Shown here one piece after another: positions 1 through 6,920 of a stretch of DNA of 50,531 bases. The translations under genes were made by a program, and so were the position numbers. Positions within the stretch are counted from its first letter, which is position 1. Every line of letters begins with the position of its first letter. The stretch comes from a virus, in IMG/VR virus record IMGVR_UViG_3300037247_000784, positions 1 to 50,531 of that record, one strand, 5' to 3'. The notes below the pieces were generated by a model. It searched no databases, was not told the DNA's origin, and worked only from the letters and a program-made list of their open reading frames with translations.

Positions 1-157
1 CGGACTTGTGGCCGCAATGATGCACCTGCATGAGCGGGATGCGGGGGATGACAACATCATCCTGTACGAGTCTGATGACTCAACAGTCCTGGCTACAGTC
101 CCGATTACAAAGGACAGCGGCCTCGACCCCATCAAGAAGGTAGACCCGCCGGCCTAA
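1..157 (+). CDS. C-terminal end of an unidentified protein (partial)
   Basis: An open frame enters from the left edge and ends at TAA 155-157, giving 51 visible residues that finish in KKVDPPA. The segment is acidic in the middle (ERDAGDDN). No family is recognisable from this fragment. It lies directly upstream of small membrane-protein genes on the same strand, so it probably belongs to the end of the structural or lysis cluster. Confidence 0.6.
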   Translation, partial: GLVAAMMHLHERDAGDDNIILYESDDSTVLATVPITKDSGLDPIKKVDPPA

Positions 158-167
158 GGAGAACGCT

Positions 168-272
168 ATGGGTGGCTTCGGACTCGCTTCGTGGATGTAC
201 TACTGGCTCGATGGCAAGGCGGCCGCCGCTGTCGGCGCAGACCGTAGGCGGATACTAAACCAAGCGACATAA
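168..272 (+). CDS. 34-aa small protein
   Basis: ATG at 168 is preceded by an AAGGAGAA ribosome-binding site overlapping the end of the previous gene. The product has an aromatic, weakly hydrophobic N-terminal half (SWMYYWL) and a basic C-terminal half (DRRR). It could be a small membrane-associated lysis or virion peptide, but no family is recognised. Confidence 0.5.
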   Translation: MGGFGLASWMYYWLDGKAAAAVGADRRRILNQAT

Positions 273-281
273 TGGTATAAT
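273..281 (+). promoter_or_regulatory. Extended -10 promoter for a leaderless transcript
   Basis: TGGTATAAT is a perfect -10 hexamer with the extended TG element. It ends six bases before the ATG at 288, so transcription would start at or next to the start codon. No ribosome-binding site is present. The same arrangement occurs at 43060-43068, which supports it being functional. Confidence 0.55.
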
Positions 282-287
282 AAAACC

Positions 288-491
288 ATGCGTGAACAAC
301 TCGTCCGAGGACTCTTCTCCGCCCTAGCCGGCGTGGTGTTCGCCGCGACTTCGGCTGAATGGGCCCTCTGGGCTATTGAGCAGAAACGCTACTGGAAGCT
401 GCTTCCGTCGGCCTTCCTCGCCGCTCTCTGCACGTTCGAGGGCGCTCAATGTTGGAAAAGGGTTGACAAGCTGATAGAGGAAGTAGTCTAG
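288..491 (+). CDS. Small membrane protein, holin-like candidate
   Basis: This 67-aa protein has a hydrophobic segment at about residues 8-29 and a second at about 38-52, with charged ends. That pattern fits a small inner-membrane protein such as a holin, but no holin family is recognised. It overlaps the next gene by one base (TAG/GTG) and has no leader, following the promoter at 273-281. The location beside another membrane gene and near an endolysin on the opposite strand is what suggests lysis. Confidence 0.55.
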   Translation: MREQLVRGLFSALAGVVFAATSAEWALWAIEQKRYWKLLPSAFLAALCTFEGAQCWKRVDKLIEEVV

Positions 492-730
492 TGGCTGACC
501 AATTCGACCGCATAGAGAACGACATCAAGGAGCTGCGGGCGTGGGCCGCTCGACACGAAGAGAGGCATGGGGATGATGCCGACATGCTTCAGCTCGTCTT
601 GACTCACCTCAACACGCATACCAAGAACCATCACGGACGCACCTCAGAAATGAAAAGGACGGCGAGCATTGGAGCCATACTCGCCGTCCTCGCCGCCATC
701 GCAGAAGTCATCAGGCAGTTCGTCCTCTAG
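491..730 (+). CDS. XhlA-like membrane protein (lysis candidate)
   Basis: The 79-aa product starts at GTG 491, overlapping the previous stop. It has a charged amphipathic N-terminal region that may form a coiled coil (about residues 5-55) and a single C-terminal transmembrane helix (about 59-79). This is the topology of XhlA-type haemolysin/holin accessory proteins, which act with holins at the cytoplasmic membrane. The assignment rests on topology and context only. The stop codon overlaps the stop of the convergent gene at 727. Confidence 0.5.
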   Translation: MADQFDRIENDIKELRAWAARHEERHGDDADMLQLVLTHLNTHTKNHHGRTSEMKRTASIGAILAVLAAIAEVIRQFVL

Positions 731-1056
731 TCGACAGTCTCCCCCTTTGGAGGCCCCTCCTCCGCCTCTCCTGTTATCTCCTCTTCCGTCGGCTCCGGTG
801 CCTCCTCTGTGACGCCCGCCTCCAATATGATTGCTATCTGCTTCTCCCGTTGTTCCACCTGGACTCGCAGAGCGTCCCGCTCCATCGTCAAGTCCCCAAT
901 GGTGGCCCGTGTCTTTGCCAGAAGCGCATTGAGGTCGAGACCCATAGGAGCAGTAGCCTGCGCCCGCGCCACAGTTCGCTGGGCTTTGGTCACTTCACGC
1001 TCTTCGCGCCGGCGAGCAGCGCGGCCACTCGGGTCGCTATTCGGTTTCTGAGACAT
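727..1056 (-). CDS. Coiled-coil protein, function unknown
   Basis: This 109-aa protein has a very basic N-terminus (RRREER), a central stretch with coiled-coil character (about 45-80) and an acidic, proline- and glutamate-rich tail. It is the last gene of the long leftward block and meets the rightward lysis-like genes tail to tail. It overlaps the preceding Nmad1-like gene by 20 bases. No family is recognised. Confidence 0.6.
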   Translation of the reverse strand: MSQKPNSDPSGRAARRREEREVTKAQRTVARAQATAPMGLDLNALLAKTRATIGDLTMERDALRVQVEQREKQIAIILEAGVTEEAPEPTEEEITGEAEEGPPKGETVD

Positions 1057-1564
1057 TAGTTACCTCCTGGGTCTCCTCATAGAGGACGAGACCGATAATG
1101 GCGTACACCGCCAAGTCGCGGAAGCTGTCTTCGACCGCCTCATTTGCGAGTTCGCCGTAACGGGCAAACTTCTGGAGGCGCCGTAACTTATCAGTGGCGC
1201 GGATAAGTGCGCCTACCCAAGGGTCTACTCCCCACTCTTTACTCCCCCGAACATTGGCGAACGGGTCAGCAGCAGTCCCGTAGTCCTTCTGTTTTTTATC
1301 ATGAAGTGCCCCTAGCTCGTTGAGGATTTCGTGGAATCGGGGACTCCCGTGACGGGGCGCTTCTTCAACCTGAAGTACGATGTCGCCAGGTGCCGCATCC
1401 GCTTCCTCAGCGTGACCGCCCGGACAGTCGTCGCCTACGAAGTGGTCAAGGCCCATAAAATCCCTACAGCCGACGGGAGCGTACTCCGGGGTCAGTATAA
1501 TAGGGGGCATACAGTATTCGCAGCCCCCGGTAAGACCACAATGGACGGGGCATTGTAAGGGCAT
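1037..1564 (-). CDS. DUF1599 / nucleotide-modification-associated domain 1-like protein
   Basis: The second half (about residues 80-165) carries the pattern of the DUF1599/Nmad1 family: a KKQKDYG motif, then a conserved glycine-tryptophan stretch, an RATDKLRRL helix and a hydrophobic C-terminal helix with DLAVYAIIG. The family is linked by genomic context to phage nucleotide or DNA modification. The N-terminus has four cysteines (C5, C9, C15, C18 by count) that could bind zinc. The start ATG 1564 follows a GGGGGTACTA ribosome site. Nearby nucleoside-deoxyribosyltransferase-like genes support a role in nucleotide metabolism, but the reaction is unknown. Confidence 0.65.
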   Translation of the reverse strand: MPLQCPVHCGLTGGCEYCMPPIILTPEYAPVGCRDFMGLDHFVGDDCPGGHAEEADAAPGDIVLQVEEAPRHGSPRFHEILNELGALHDKKQKDYGTAADPFANVRGSKEWGVDPWVGALIRATDKLRRLQKFARYGELANEAVEDSFRDLAVYAIIGLVLYEETQEVTNVSETE

Positions 1565-1597
1565 TAGTACCCCCTAATGGTTGCTAATTTCCTGCTG

Positions 1598-2590
1598 CTA
1601 AGCACTCGCAAGGTTTCGTACCTCCTGTTCCATGTCGTTCAGTAGTTCCGCCATCCGCTCCAGGAACGCGCCGGCGTGCCGGTCGATGGCTCCACCACTT
1701 TGGTTGTGCATGGTAATATGGGTCTCCAAGGCACCCTGCACTTCCCGTAGGGTCTCCTGGAGCTTCACTATCTGGTTCAGGGAGTGGTAGCCCCGGTGTC
1801 GTATCGTCTGGAGGGGAACCTCTCCTACCGGCCAGATTGGTACCTCAAGGGTACCATCCTCCACACTTCTAAGGCGGTCATGTAGACGAGTAGCCGCGGC
1901 CGCGCCGCCGGCCAACATATCGTCAAGGCGCTGCTTCAGCTCGTTGTACTCTTCTGTTGGCATGTGGTCACCTCCTCCGAATCCAATGAGTTCGGGGTGT
2001 ACGATGGTGTTACGGTCGACGAACTGCCCACAGATGTGGGTTCCGCCCGACCATTGTTCGAGAGCGACCTGCTCTGGTGTCCAGCCTCCGAAGGGTAGGG
2101 AGGCGAAGTCCACGTCGGGTTGCCCATCCCAAAAGGCGTTCCATAGAGGAACCCCTACGCGGGCCAGCAAATCGGAATTCTTCGGGCGGATGTAGTTCAC
2201 CCAGGTGTTGTAGTTTGCGTAGATAACGGCCAGCTTCCCCATGGCCTGGACACGGACTACCGCGTCATGAACGGCGCCGGCCATGATGCCCGGTACCTCC
2301 ACGTCAATGGCAACGAACTTCAGTGCGGCCCAAAGGTCGTCTGGTACTCCCTGGCGCGCCAGGTTGACGTATGTGGCCCCGGGCATGGTAGAGCCTATGA
2401 CGATATACGCCGCGGTAGCTAGGTGTTTCTGCTGAGCGTTCCGCAAGCTGCGGATGCGGTACTGGGGCTGCTGCGGCCCAGTGCGGGGGAGGGCTAGCAA
2501 ACACTGTACGAACAGAGGCCACCCATTATCCTTCAGGCACCGTGCCTCTGCCCGGGTGAGGAGGTCGTAACTGCTGTCGACGGCTCTCAT
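1598..2590 (-). CDS. Endolysin, glycoside hydrolase family 25-like
   Basis: Residues 1-210 resemble GH25-type lysozyme domains, which cleave the MurNAc-GlcNAc bond of peptidoglycan. The early DSS motif, the catalytic-type D96-x-E98 pair in a hydrophobic strand, the VIYAN strand, and an LWNAFWDGQP segment followed by ALEQWSG and VDRNTI all fit that fold. Residues about 215-330 form a charged helical tail likely to be coiled coil rather than a usual cell-wall-binding repeat. No signal peptide is visible, so export would need a holin; candidates are at 288-730. The start is ATG 2590, preceded by AAGGAG about 12 bases upstream. Confidence 0.75.
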   Translation of the reverse strand: MRAVDSSYDLLTRAEARCLKDNGWPLFVQCLLALPRTGPQQPQYRIRSLRNAQQKHLATAAYIVIGSTMPGATYVNLARQGVPDDLWAALKFVAIDVEVPGIMAGAVHDAVVRVQAMGKLAVIYANYNTWVNYIRPKNSDLLARVGVPLWNAFWDGQPDVDFASLPFGGWTPEQVALEQWSGGTHICGQFVDRNTIVHPELIGFGGGDHMPTEEYNELKQRLDDMLAGGAAAATRLHDRLRSVEDGTLEVPIWPVGEVPLQTIRHRGYHSLNQIVKLQETLREVQGALETHITMHNQSGGAIDRHAGAFLERMAELLNDMEQEVRNLASA

Positions 2591-2591
2591 A

Positions 2592-3017
2592 TCACAGGAA
2601 CTCCTTTAGTGTTTGTATCAAGTCATCTGGATGGAAGAACACCTCCCGAGCAAATTGGTACATCACGTCCCAATGAGTAGGCTCTTCAGGGAAAAGGACG
2701 AAACCGGGCTTGCCTTGTCCAATGAGGTACCCCAGCTCGAGATGGCCGGACTTCCCAGCAGGTAACAGTAAGACCCCAAGGTCGGAATCATTCAGGTTGC
2801 GAAGGTCGAACTGGTAGATGTTCACGGCTGACCGGCCATAGAGGGCCACTCTATAGTGCCGCCCGCGGGTCTCCTCATAAGCCTGCCAGCATTCATCTGC
2901 CCTTTCACCAGCCCCAAACCACTCGTCGAACACATCGAAGCCCAGCGCCCGTATTTGGTTCCCCAGCAGAGGGACTTCCGGGTTCTTCAGAGAACCGATG
3001 AGATACAGCTTTTTCAT
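2592..3017 (-). CDS. Nucleoside 2-deoxyribosyltransferase-like protein
   Basis: The 141-aa protein has the layout of the nucleoside 2-deoxyribosyltransferase superfamily. It has an N-terminal YLIGSL strand, a GFDVFDEW segment, a middle AL...A...D region, then SDLGVLLLPAGKSGHLELGYLIG, where a glycine-rich turn and a glutamate normally position the sugar. These enzymes exchange bases on deoxynucleosides or hydrolyse them. It sits beside a second, distantly related member (3201-3596). Exact substrate cannot be told. Confidence 0.7.
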   Translation of the reverse strand: MKKLYLIGSLKNPEVPLLGNQIRALGFDVFDEWFGAGERADECWQAYEETRGRHYRVALYGRSAVNIYQFDLRNLNDSDLGVLLLPAGKSGHLELGYLIGQGKPGFVLFPEEPTHWDVMYQFAREVFFHPDDLIQTLKEFL

Positions 3018-3019
3018 GG

Positions 3020-3208
3020 TTAGGGCTTCACTAGCGGGCCGTGAACCTCTAAGGTGAGGCTTCCCAGGGGGATTCTGAAGGAGTTGTGGTAGAACGCCGC
3101 GTCCTTGTCGCCGGAGGTGTGTGTCCTCTCCAGCGCGGCGAAGTTCTTCAGCGCTTCCTCCAGGGCTTTGTACTCATCGTATGTTAGACGAACGTAAATG
3201 TCAGTCAT
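3020..3208 (-). CDS. 62-aa hypothetical protein
   Basis: The start ATG 3208 was preferred over longer frames because upstream sequence in this frame is the antisense of the neighbouring gene and a GAGAGG-type ribosome site precedes it. It overlaps the preceding gene by eight bases. The product is a small mixed alpha/beta protein with no recognisable motif. Confidence 0.6.
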   Translation of the reverse strand: MTDIYVRLTYDEYKALEEALKNFAALERTHTSGDKDAAFYHNSFRIPLGSLTLEVHGPLVKP

Positions 3209-3596
3209 TGGGTGGTTCCTCTCTCCACCACTGTGTGAGGTCATCAAACGTGTCGGCGTAGAAGGTAGGGATTTGGTGCTCCCACGCAAACTTCTCCTCC
3301 GCCCGGGCGCCGGCGCTGAGAGGCCACCCCGGTAGGAGGAAGAGTGCCCTTGCAGCAATGAGGATGTTCAAGTCCATCTCCAACCAGAAGCCGGCAGGCA
3401 CATCGGGGGTGATGACTTCAAAGTGAGCGCTGTTCAGGTGTGGGCAGAAAAAGGGTATCCCTTCCCGGGCAAACTTCGCCGCCCATTTGCGGGCTTCGTT
3501 GATGTTGGAGTCGACTGCGAAGTATTCAGAGTGGTCGTGGGTACCCTGTGGCCCACGATAGGGGCCGGCAATATACACAAAGCCTTCCATTTTCAA
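3201..3596 (-). CDS. DUF4406-type nucleoside deoxyribosyltransferase-like protein
   Basis: Residues 6-120 match the DUF4406 branch of the deoxyribosyltransferase superfamily. It has the YIAGPYRGP strand-turn, then NINEARKWA, FFCPHLNS, FWLEMDL and a LLPGWPLSAGARAEE segment whose glycine/serine/glutamate pattern forms the active site in relatives. The start is TTG 3596, well spaced behind GGAGG; an ATG lies two codons in. Together with 2592-3017 it suggests the phage remodels deoxynucleosides. Confidence 0.7.
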   Translation of the reverse strand: MKMEGFVYIAGPYRGPQGTHDHSEYFAVDSNINEARKWAAKFAREGIPFFCPHLNSAHFEVITPDVPAGFWLEMDLNILIAARALFLLPGWPLSAGARAEEKFAWEHQIPTFYADTFDDLTQWWREEPPND

Positions 3597-3649
3597 GGGC
3601 TACACCTCCTCTCCCAGTATAACACACCCTAACGCCAGACGTTACACCC

Positions 3650-4837
3650 CTAGGTGCGCTTAATGGTGTTGATTTGGCGGACTTCCTCCCGGGTAGCGAG
3701 GTGCACCCGGTGGCGGTGGGTGATGCCCTTTCTCGGGTGGATGAAGAAGACCTCCTGGCTGGGCCGGTTGGCCCGCGGCCGGCGCATCCGTAGTGCCAGC
3801 AGCGAAGGCCCGACGAAGCAGCCATTGGAGATGATGTCCCCGTCAATTTCGGCTTCATCCTCAGTGGCGGTGTGGTGGTGGCCCAGCACCATGTAGGGAA
3901 TGACCCTCCCCACGATGCTGTTTGTCGCCAACTTAGTGTCGAGAGCCCCGGTGTAGGTCGCACGGAGGTTCACGCCATCACCATGTCGGAGGTAGAACTC
4001 CCACCCCAGGATGTCTACCAACATGAAGAATGCGGGACTGATGTCGAACGTGAAGCGCCCTGGCACCGCAGCCTCTACTCGTGCTGCAATAGTCTGCCAG
4101 GCCATCAGCTCGAAGTTATCGGGGTCGAAGCTCTCCTTTTTTGAGCTGGACAGGCGCCCGTGGTTGCCGAAAACTTTATAAATGTGTACCTTCTCGAACC
4201 GCTGGAGGAAGGAGACCAAGACCTCCGTCATGTCTTCGACAAAACCCAGGTACTGGAAGTAGGCAGAAATCTCCATCTGGAGCGCCTGGGTCGGGAACAT
4301 GTGACCATTCCCCTCCATGTCGTCACCGAGAGCGAGGATGTGGAGCTCTGGGACGGGCATGAGGGCCTGCATCATCTGGGTGAACCGTAGGACACCATCC
4401 CTCCAGTCGAGGAGCCGGTAACGGGCCGTGGCGACATCGTACCCACCGATTCCCCCCGTCACCTGTGGGTCTACCTTCCCACCAAAATGGTAGTCAGAGA
4501 AGCAGGCAACGGCGTGCTGGGGGGTATCGAATCCCATGTCCTCAATGGCGGTTGCCACCACCTTCTCCGGCGGCGCCGGAAGCGGGATGCGGTCGTGGAG
4601 GTACTGGTCAGCGACCTCCCGGAACTCATCGGGGCTCATGGGCTGCCCGTTGACCTTATCCGTCCGGTGGTCTTGCACGCCGTTCCTCGTGCGGTAGGCC
4701 GCTCGAGCCGCCTCTTTACGGTGCGCGTCGCTACAATACTTTGACCGAGGACGGGACGGCTCACTGCATGTGGGAAGGGCACAAAGCCTGGCACCGGTGA
4801 CGGCTGCCTTCATTGTCTTCCGGGAAACTCGGGCCAT
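3650..4837 (-). CDS. Calcineurin-like metallophosphoesterase
   Basis: The 395-aa protein carries the ordered metal-binding motifs of the metallophosphoesterase fold: FSDYHFGG (about 113-120), GDDMEG (about 168), GNHGR (about 220) and LGHHHTA (about 320). These coordinate two metal ions and hydrolyse phosphoesters, often nucleic acid in phages. A cysteine/histidine cluster at residues 18-40 (C-x4-C, then C and H) may be a small zinc finger. It is separate from the Mre11/SbcD homologue at 14273-15283, so the phage has two such enzymes. The substrate is unknown. Confidence 0.8.
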   Translation of the reverse strand: MARVSRKTMKAAVTGARLCALPTCSEPSRPRSKYCSDAHRKEAARAAYRTRNGVQDHRTDKVNGQPMSPDEFREVADQYLHDRIPLPAPPEKVVATAIEDMGFDTPQHAVACFSDYHFGGKVDPQVTGGIGGYDVATARYRLLDWRDGVLRFTQMMQALMPVPELHILALGDDMEGNGHMFPTQALQMEISAYFQYLGFVEDMTEVLVSFLQRFEKVHIYKVFGNHGRLSSSKKESFDPDNFELMAWQTIAARVEAAVPGRFTFDISPAFFMLVDILGWEFYLRHGDGVNLRATYTGALDTKLATNSIVGRVIPYMVLGHHHTATEDEAEIDGDIISNGCFVGPSLLALRMRRPRANRPSQEVFFIHPRKGITHRHRVHLATREEVRQINTIKRT

Positions 4838-4839
4838 TG

Positions 4840-5289
4840 CTACTTCTCCTTCTTACCGAAACGTGGGTCATTGGGCAGAATCAAGTCCGGTTTCCCACCA
4901 GTACCCTTCTTCGGGAGAATCAATCCAGATTCGGTTTTCTGCTCGCCCACCAACGGGGGGTACCGGTGGACAAGGGTGATTTCAATAGTGTCGGGCGTGT
5001 CCTTGGCCGGCCTTATCTCTAGGCCGAGCCCCTGGGCTAGAACGGACACCATTGCCGTCCGCACCTCAGGAGGAAGGGTATTGAGCGCATCGGCCCAGTA
5101 CCCCACCATCAAGCGGCCGTTCCCGTGAGTGAGTTCCAGGAGAATGGCGCGCATCAGGTGTGCCCATGCCTCCCACTCGGTGGGCTTCTTCACCTCAAAC
5201 GTCCGGTCGGCGTGTGGGTGCCAGGACGTGGCGGGTACGTGCATGTTGACTCGGAACGTGGGTTGCTTACGTTCACACTTTGGAGGCAT
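4840..5289 (-). CDS. 149-aa hypothetical protein
   Basis: The gene lies two bases from the metallophosphoesterase gene and overlaps the upstream gene by 17 bases, so it is part of the same operon. The product has a predicted alpha/beta core and a flexible lysine- and proline-rich tail. No family is recognised. Confidence 0.6.
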   Translation of the reverse strand: MPPKCERKQPTFRVNMHVPATSWHPHADRTFEVKKPTEWEAWAHLMRAILLELTHGNGRLMVGYWADALNTLPPEVRTAMVSVLAQGLGLEIRPAKDTPDTIEITLVHRYPPLVGEQKTESGLILPKKGTGGKPDLILPNDPRFGKKEK

Positions 5290-5458
5290 CGAGTATCTCC
5301 AGTTCGTCGAAGTAGAACGACCACAAGGAGCCGTCCTTGAAGCGCACTTTGAAGTGCTCTTGGCGGGTGCCGCGGAATTTCACCTCCACCACCTCCCCTA
5401 TGACGCCGGGCTTCACGGCCCTATAGGGTGACCCTCGCACCTTTACCTTCGCTAGCAT
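5273..5458 (-). CDS. 61-aa beta-rich hypothetical protein
   Basis: The short product is basic and strand-rich, with a VIGEVVEV turn like those of small SH3-type barrels. No specific family is recognised. It overlaps the following gene by 17 bases. Confidence 0.55.
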   Translation of the reverse strand: MLAKVKVRGSPYRAVKPGVIGEVVEVKFRGTRQEHFKVRFKDGSLWSFYFDELEILDASKV

Positions 5459-5459
5459 T

Positions 5460-5747
5460 CTAATTCATGTAAACTATACTAGTGTGAGCGGCTTCTTGTG
5501 CCCCGGGTGGCCCCCAAAACAGCCCATAAACGTGGGCCGGGGTGTCCAATTCCGTGTCCTTACCCGGCCGCACTGAGCCTTCAACGACGCCCACCAGCTC
5601 GAAGGGAGCAAAACCCACCTGCACCTCTTGGCCCTCCACATGGACAGTTTTATGAATGTGTGGGATGCGCGTGTGCTCCAGCCCACACTGGGCACAGGTG
5701 TGTGGGGGGTACAGCTCCAGGAAGCGGGACTTCAGTTCGTCACTCAT
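5460..5747 (-). CDS. 95-aa protein with CxxC pair
   Basis: ATG 5747 was chosen because it overlaps the upstream stop in an ATGAGTGA junction; a TTG three codons earlier is an alternative. A C-x2-C pair followed by histidines near residues 15-30 could bind a metal. The remainder is strand-rich. Function is unknown. Confidence 0.55.
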   Translation of the reverse strand: MSDELKSRFLELYPPHTCAQCGLEHTRIPHIHKTVHVEGQEVQVGFAPFELVGVVEGSVRPGKDTELDTPAHVYGLFWGPPGAQEAAHTSIVYMN

Positions 5748-5955
5748 GAGCGTCAAGCCACTCTTTCCAGGACTCTGCTAGCCGCCCGTTGTCAACTAGG
5801 AGTCGGGCTACCCTCCTGTGAAGACGCATCTCTTGACGGTTACCCTCTGAGACGGCCCAGTCGGGGCTGAAAAGCTCCTTGAGTAAGTCTAACGCCTCCG
5901 TCACTTTAGCCTCAAGGTTGGCAACAAGCTGTGTCTCCCCGTGGTGCTCACTCAT
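5740..5955 (-). CDS. 71-aa helical hypothetical protein
   Basis: ATG 5955 overlaps the upstream stop as ATGA, which decides the start. The protein is predicted to be almost entirely helical, with charged residues, and has no recognised motif. Confidence 0.55.
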   Translation of the reverse strand: MSEHHGETQLVANLEAKVTEALDLLKELFSPDWAVSEGNRQEMRLHRRVARLLVDNGRLAESWKEWLDAHE

Positions 5956-6185
5956 CCCCCGTATGCCCGCCCCTCCGCAACTATCTCGGCACAGCAAACG
6001 AGCTCCTTAGCCAACTTGCGGGCCTGTGCCTCCGTGAGGTCGACGAAGATGCGAACCTCAGGTGGCAGCTTCCCATTAGGGCCTTTGGAGCCGGTCGGGA
6101 CAGCAATGAGTAGACCAATTAGAGCGGGAACATACCGGTTGTTTCCTACTCTCCGGTTCTGGGAAATCTCAACGTCAATTTTCAT
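5952..6185 (-). CDS. 77-aa hypothetical protein
   Basis: The gene starts at ATG 6185 behind a GAGGTGCGG site and is coupled to the next gene by ATGA. It has an N-terminal strand (KIDVEIS), a hydrophobic strand (ALIGLLIAV) and a helix rich in alanine and lysine. No family is recognised. Confidence 0.55.
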   Translation of the reverse strand: MKIDVEISQNRRVGNNRYVPALIGLLIAVPTGSKGPNGKLPPEVRIFVDLTEAQARKLAKELVCCAEIVAEGRAYGG

Positions 6186-6198
6186 ATCCGCACCTCCT

Positions 6199-6705
6199 CT
6201 AGTCGTGGCCCAGCTTCCGAGGCAGGAACTCCTCCAGCCACTGCGTCTTCAGCTTACACTCCGGGCACACCAAGATGACGACTACCGTCTCCTTCAGCTC
6301 CTGGCGTCGGCTCTCGGTGATGTCGTCGATGTTGACTACGCTCACGCTCTCTTGCTGGTAGATTTCCCACATGGTGGTCTCGCCACCCACCACAGTCATT
6401 GTACCACACCGCTCGCAAGGGAGTCCACTATCAGGGCCTCCATGCAGTTGGTCGAGTTGGTCTGGTTCCGTGGGTGGGGCTTCACGACCCTCCATCTTGA
6501 GGTAGACCACGTTGGGGTCAGCGTCGTCATCCTGCCCCGCTGGGTCGTGCCCGAGCTTCCACCTGTGTTGGCGCTGAACCCTGCGTGGGTCTCGGGCGAG
6601 GTCGCGCTTCTGTTGCTCAAGTGTGCGCTCCTGGGCCTCCTGGTAGCGACGCGCGCGCTCCTCGGCCTGTTTTGTCTGGTCTTCGTGGGAAGGATGGCAG
6701 GTCAA
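6199..6705 (-). CDS. Zinc-ribbon protein with charged N-terminal helix
   Basis: Residues 1-50 are a strongly charged, probably helical region. Residues about 95-155 contain two C-x2-C pairs (CERC and CPEC) about 45 residues apart, the layout of a zinc ribbon. The start is taken as TTG 6705 after AGAGGA, since no in-frame ATG lies near it. Function is unknown; zinc ribbons usually bind DNA, RNA or protein. Confidence 0.55.
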   Translation of the reverse strand: MTCHPSHEDQTKQAEERARRYQEAQERTLEQQKRDLARDPRRVQRQHRWKLGHDPAGQDDDADPNVVYLKMEGREAPPTEPDQLDQLHGGPDSGLPCERCGTMTVVGGETTMWEIYQQESVSVVNIDDITESRRQELKETVVVILVCPECKLKTQWLEEFLPRKLGHD

Positions 6706-6710
6706 AATGC

Positions 6711-6920
6711 TTATTCCTCTAAGTTCAGCTGTTCCGTCTTGTGTAATTCCTCCAGGGGATATGCTCTCTCAAAGGCGAGGAAACCACACACCAACCGAGT
6801 GCACCATAGACGACCCATCGAATTTACCCAAAGCGTGGGTTCATGGCACATGGGGCACTCATACAAGAAGGTAGGGTCTAGTGCCTCTAGCGCTTGCTGG
6901 TACTGCTCTCGGTTACTCAT
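6711..6920 (-). CDS. 69-aa zinc-binding-like protein
   Basis: A CPMC pair near residue 22 and a C-x4-C pair near 40-45 suggest a single zinc site. ATG 6920 overlaps the stop of the polymerase-like gene as ATGA, so translation is probably coupled. No family is recognised. Confidence 0.55.
   Translation of the reverse strand: MSNREQYQQALEALDPTFLYECPMCHEPTLWVNSMGRLWCTRLVCGFLAFERAYPLEELHKTEQLNLEE

Noticed and set aside
3020-3358. Longer 112-codon version of the 62-aa gene
   Set aside because: The first 50 codons are shadow of the DUF4406-type gene on the same strand in another frame, and a good start lies at 3208.
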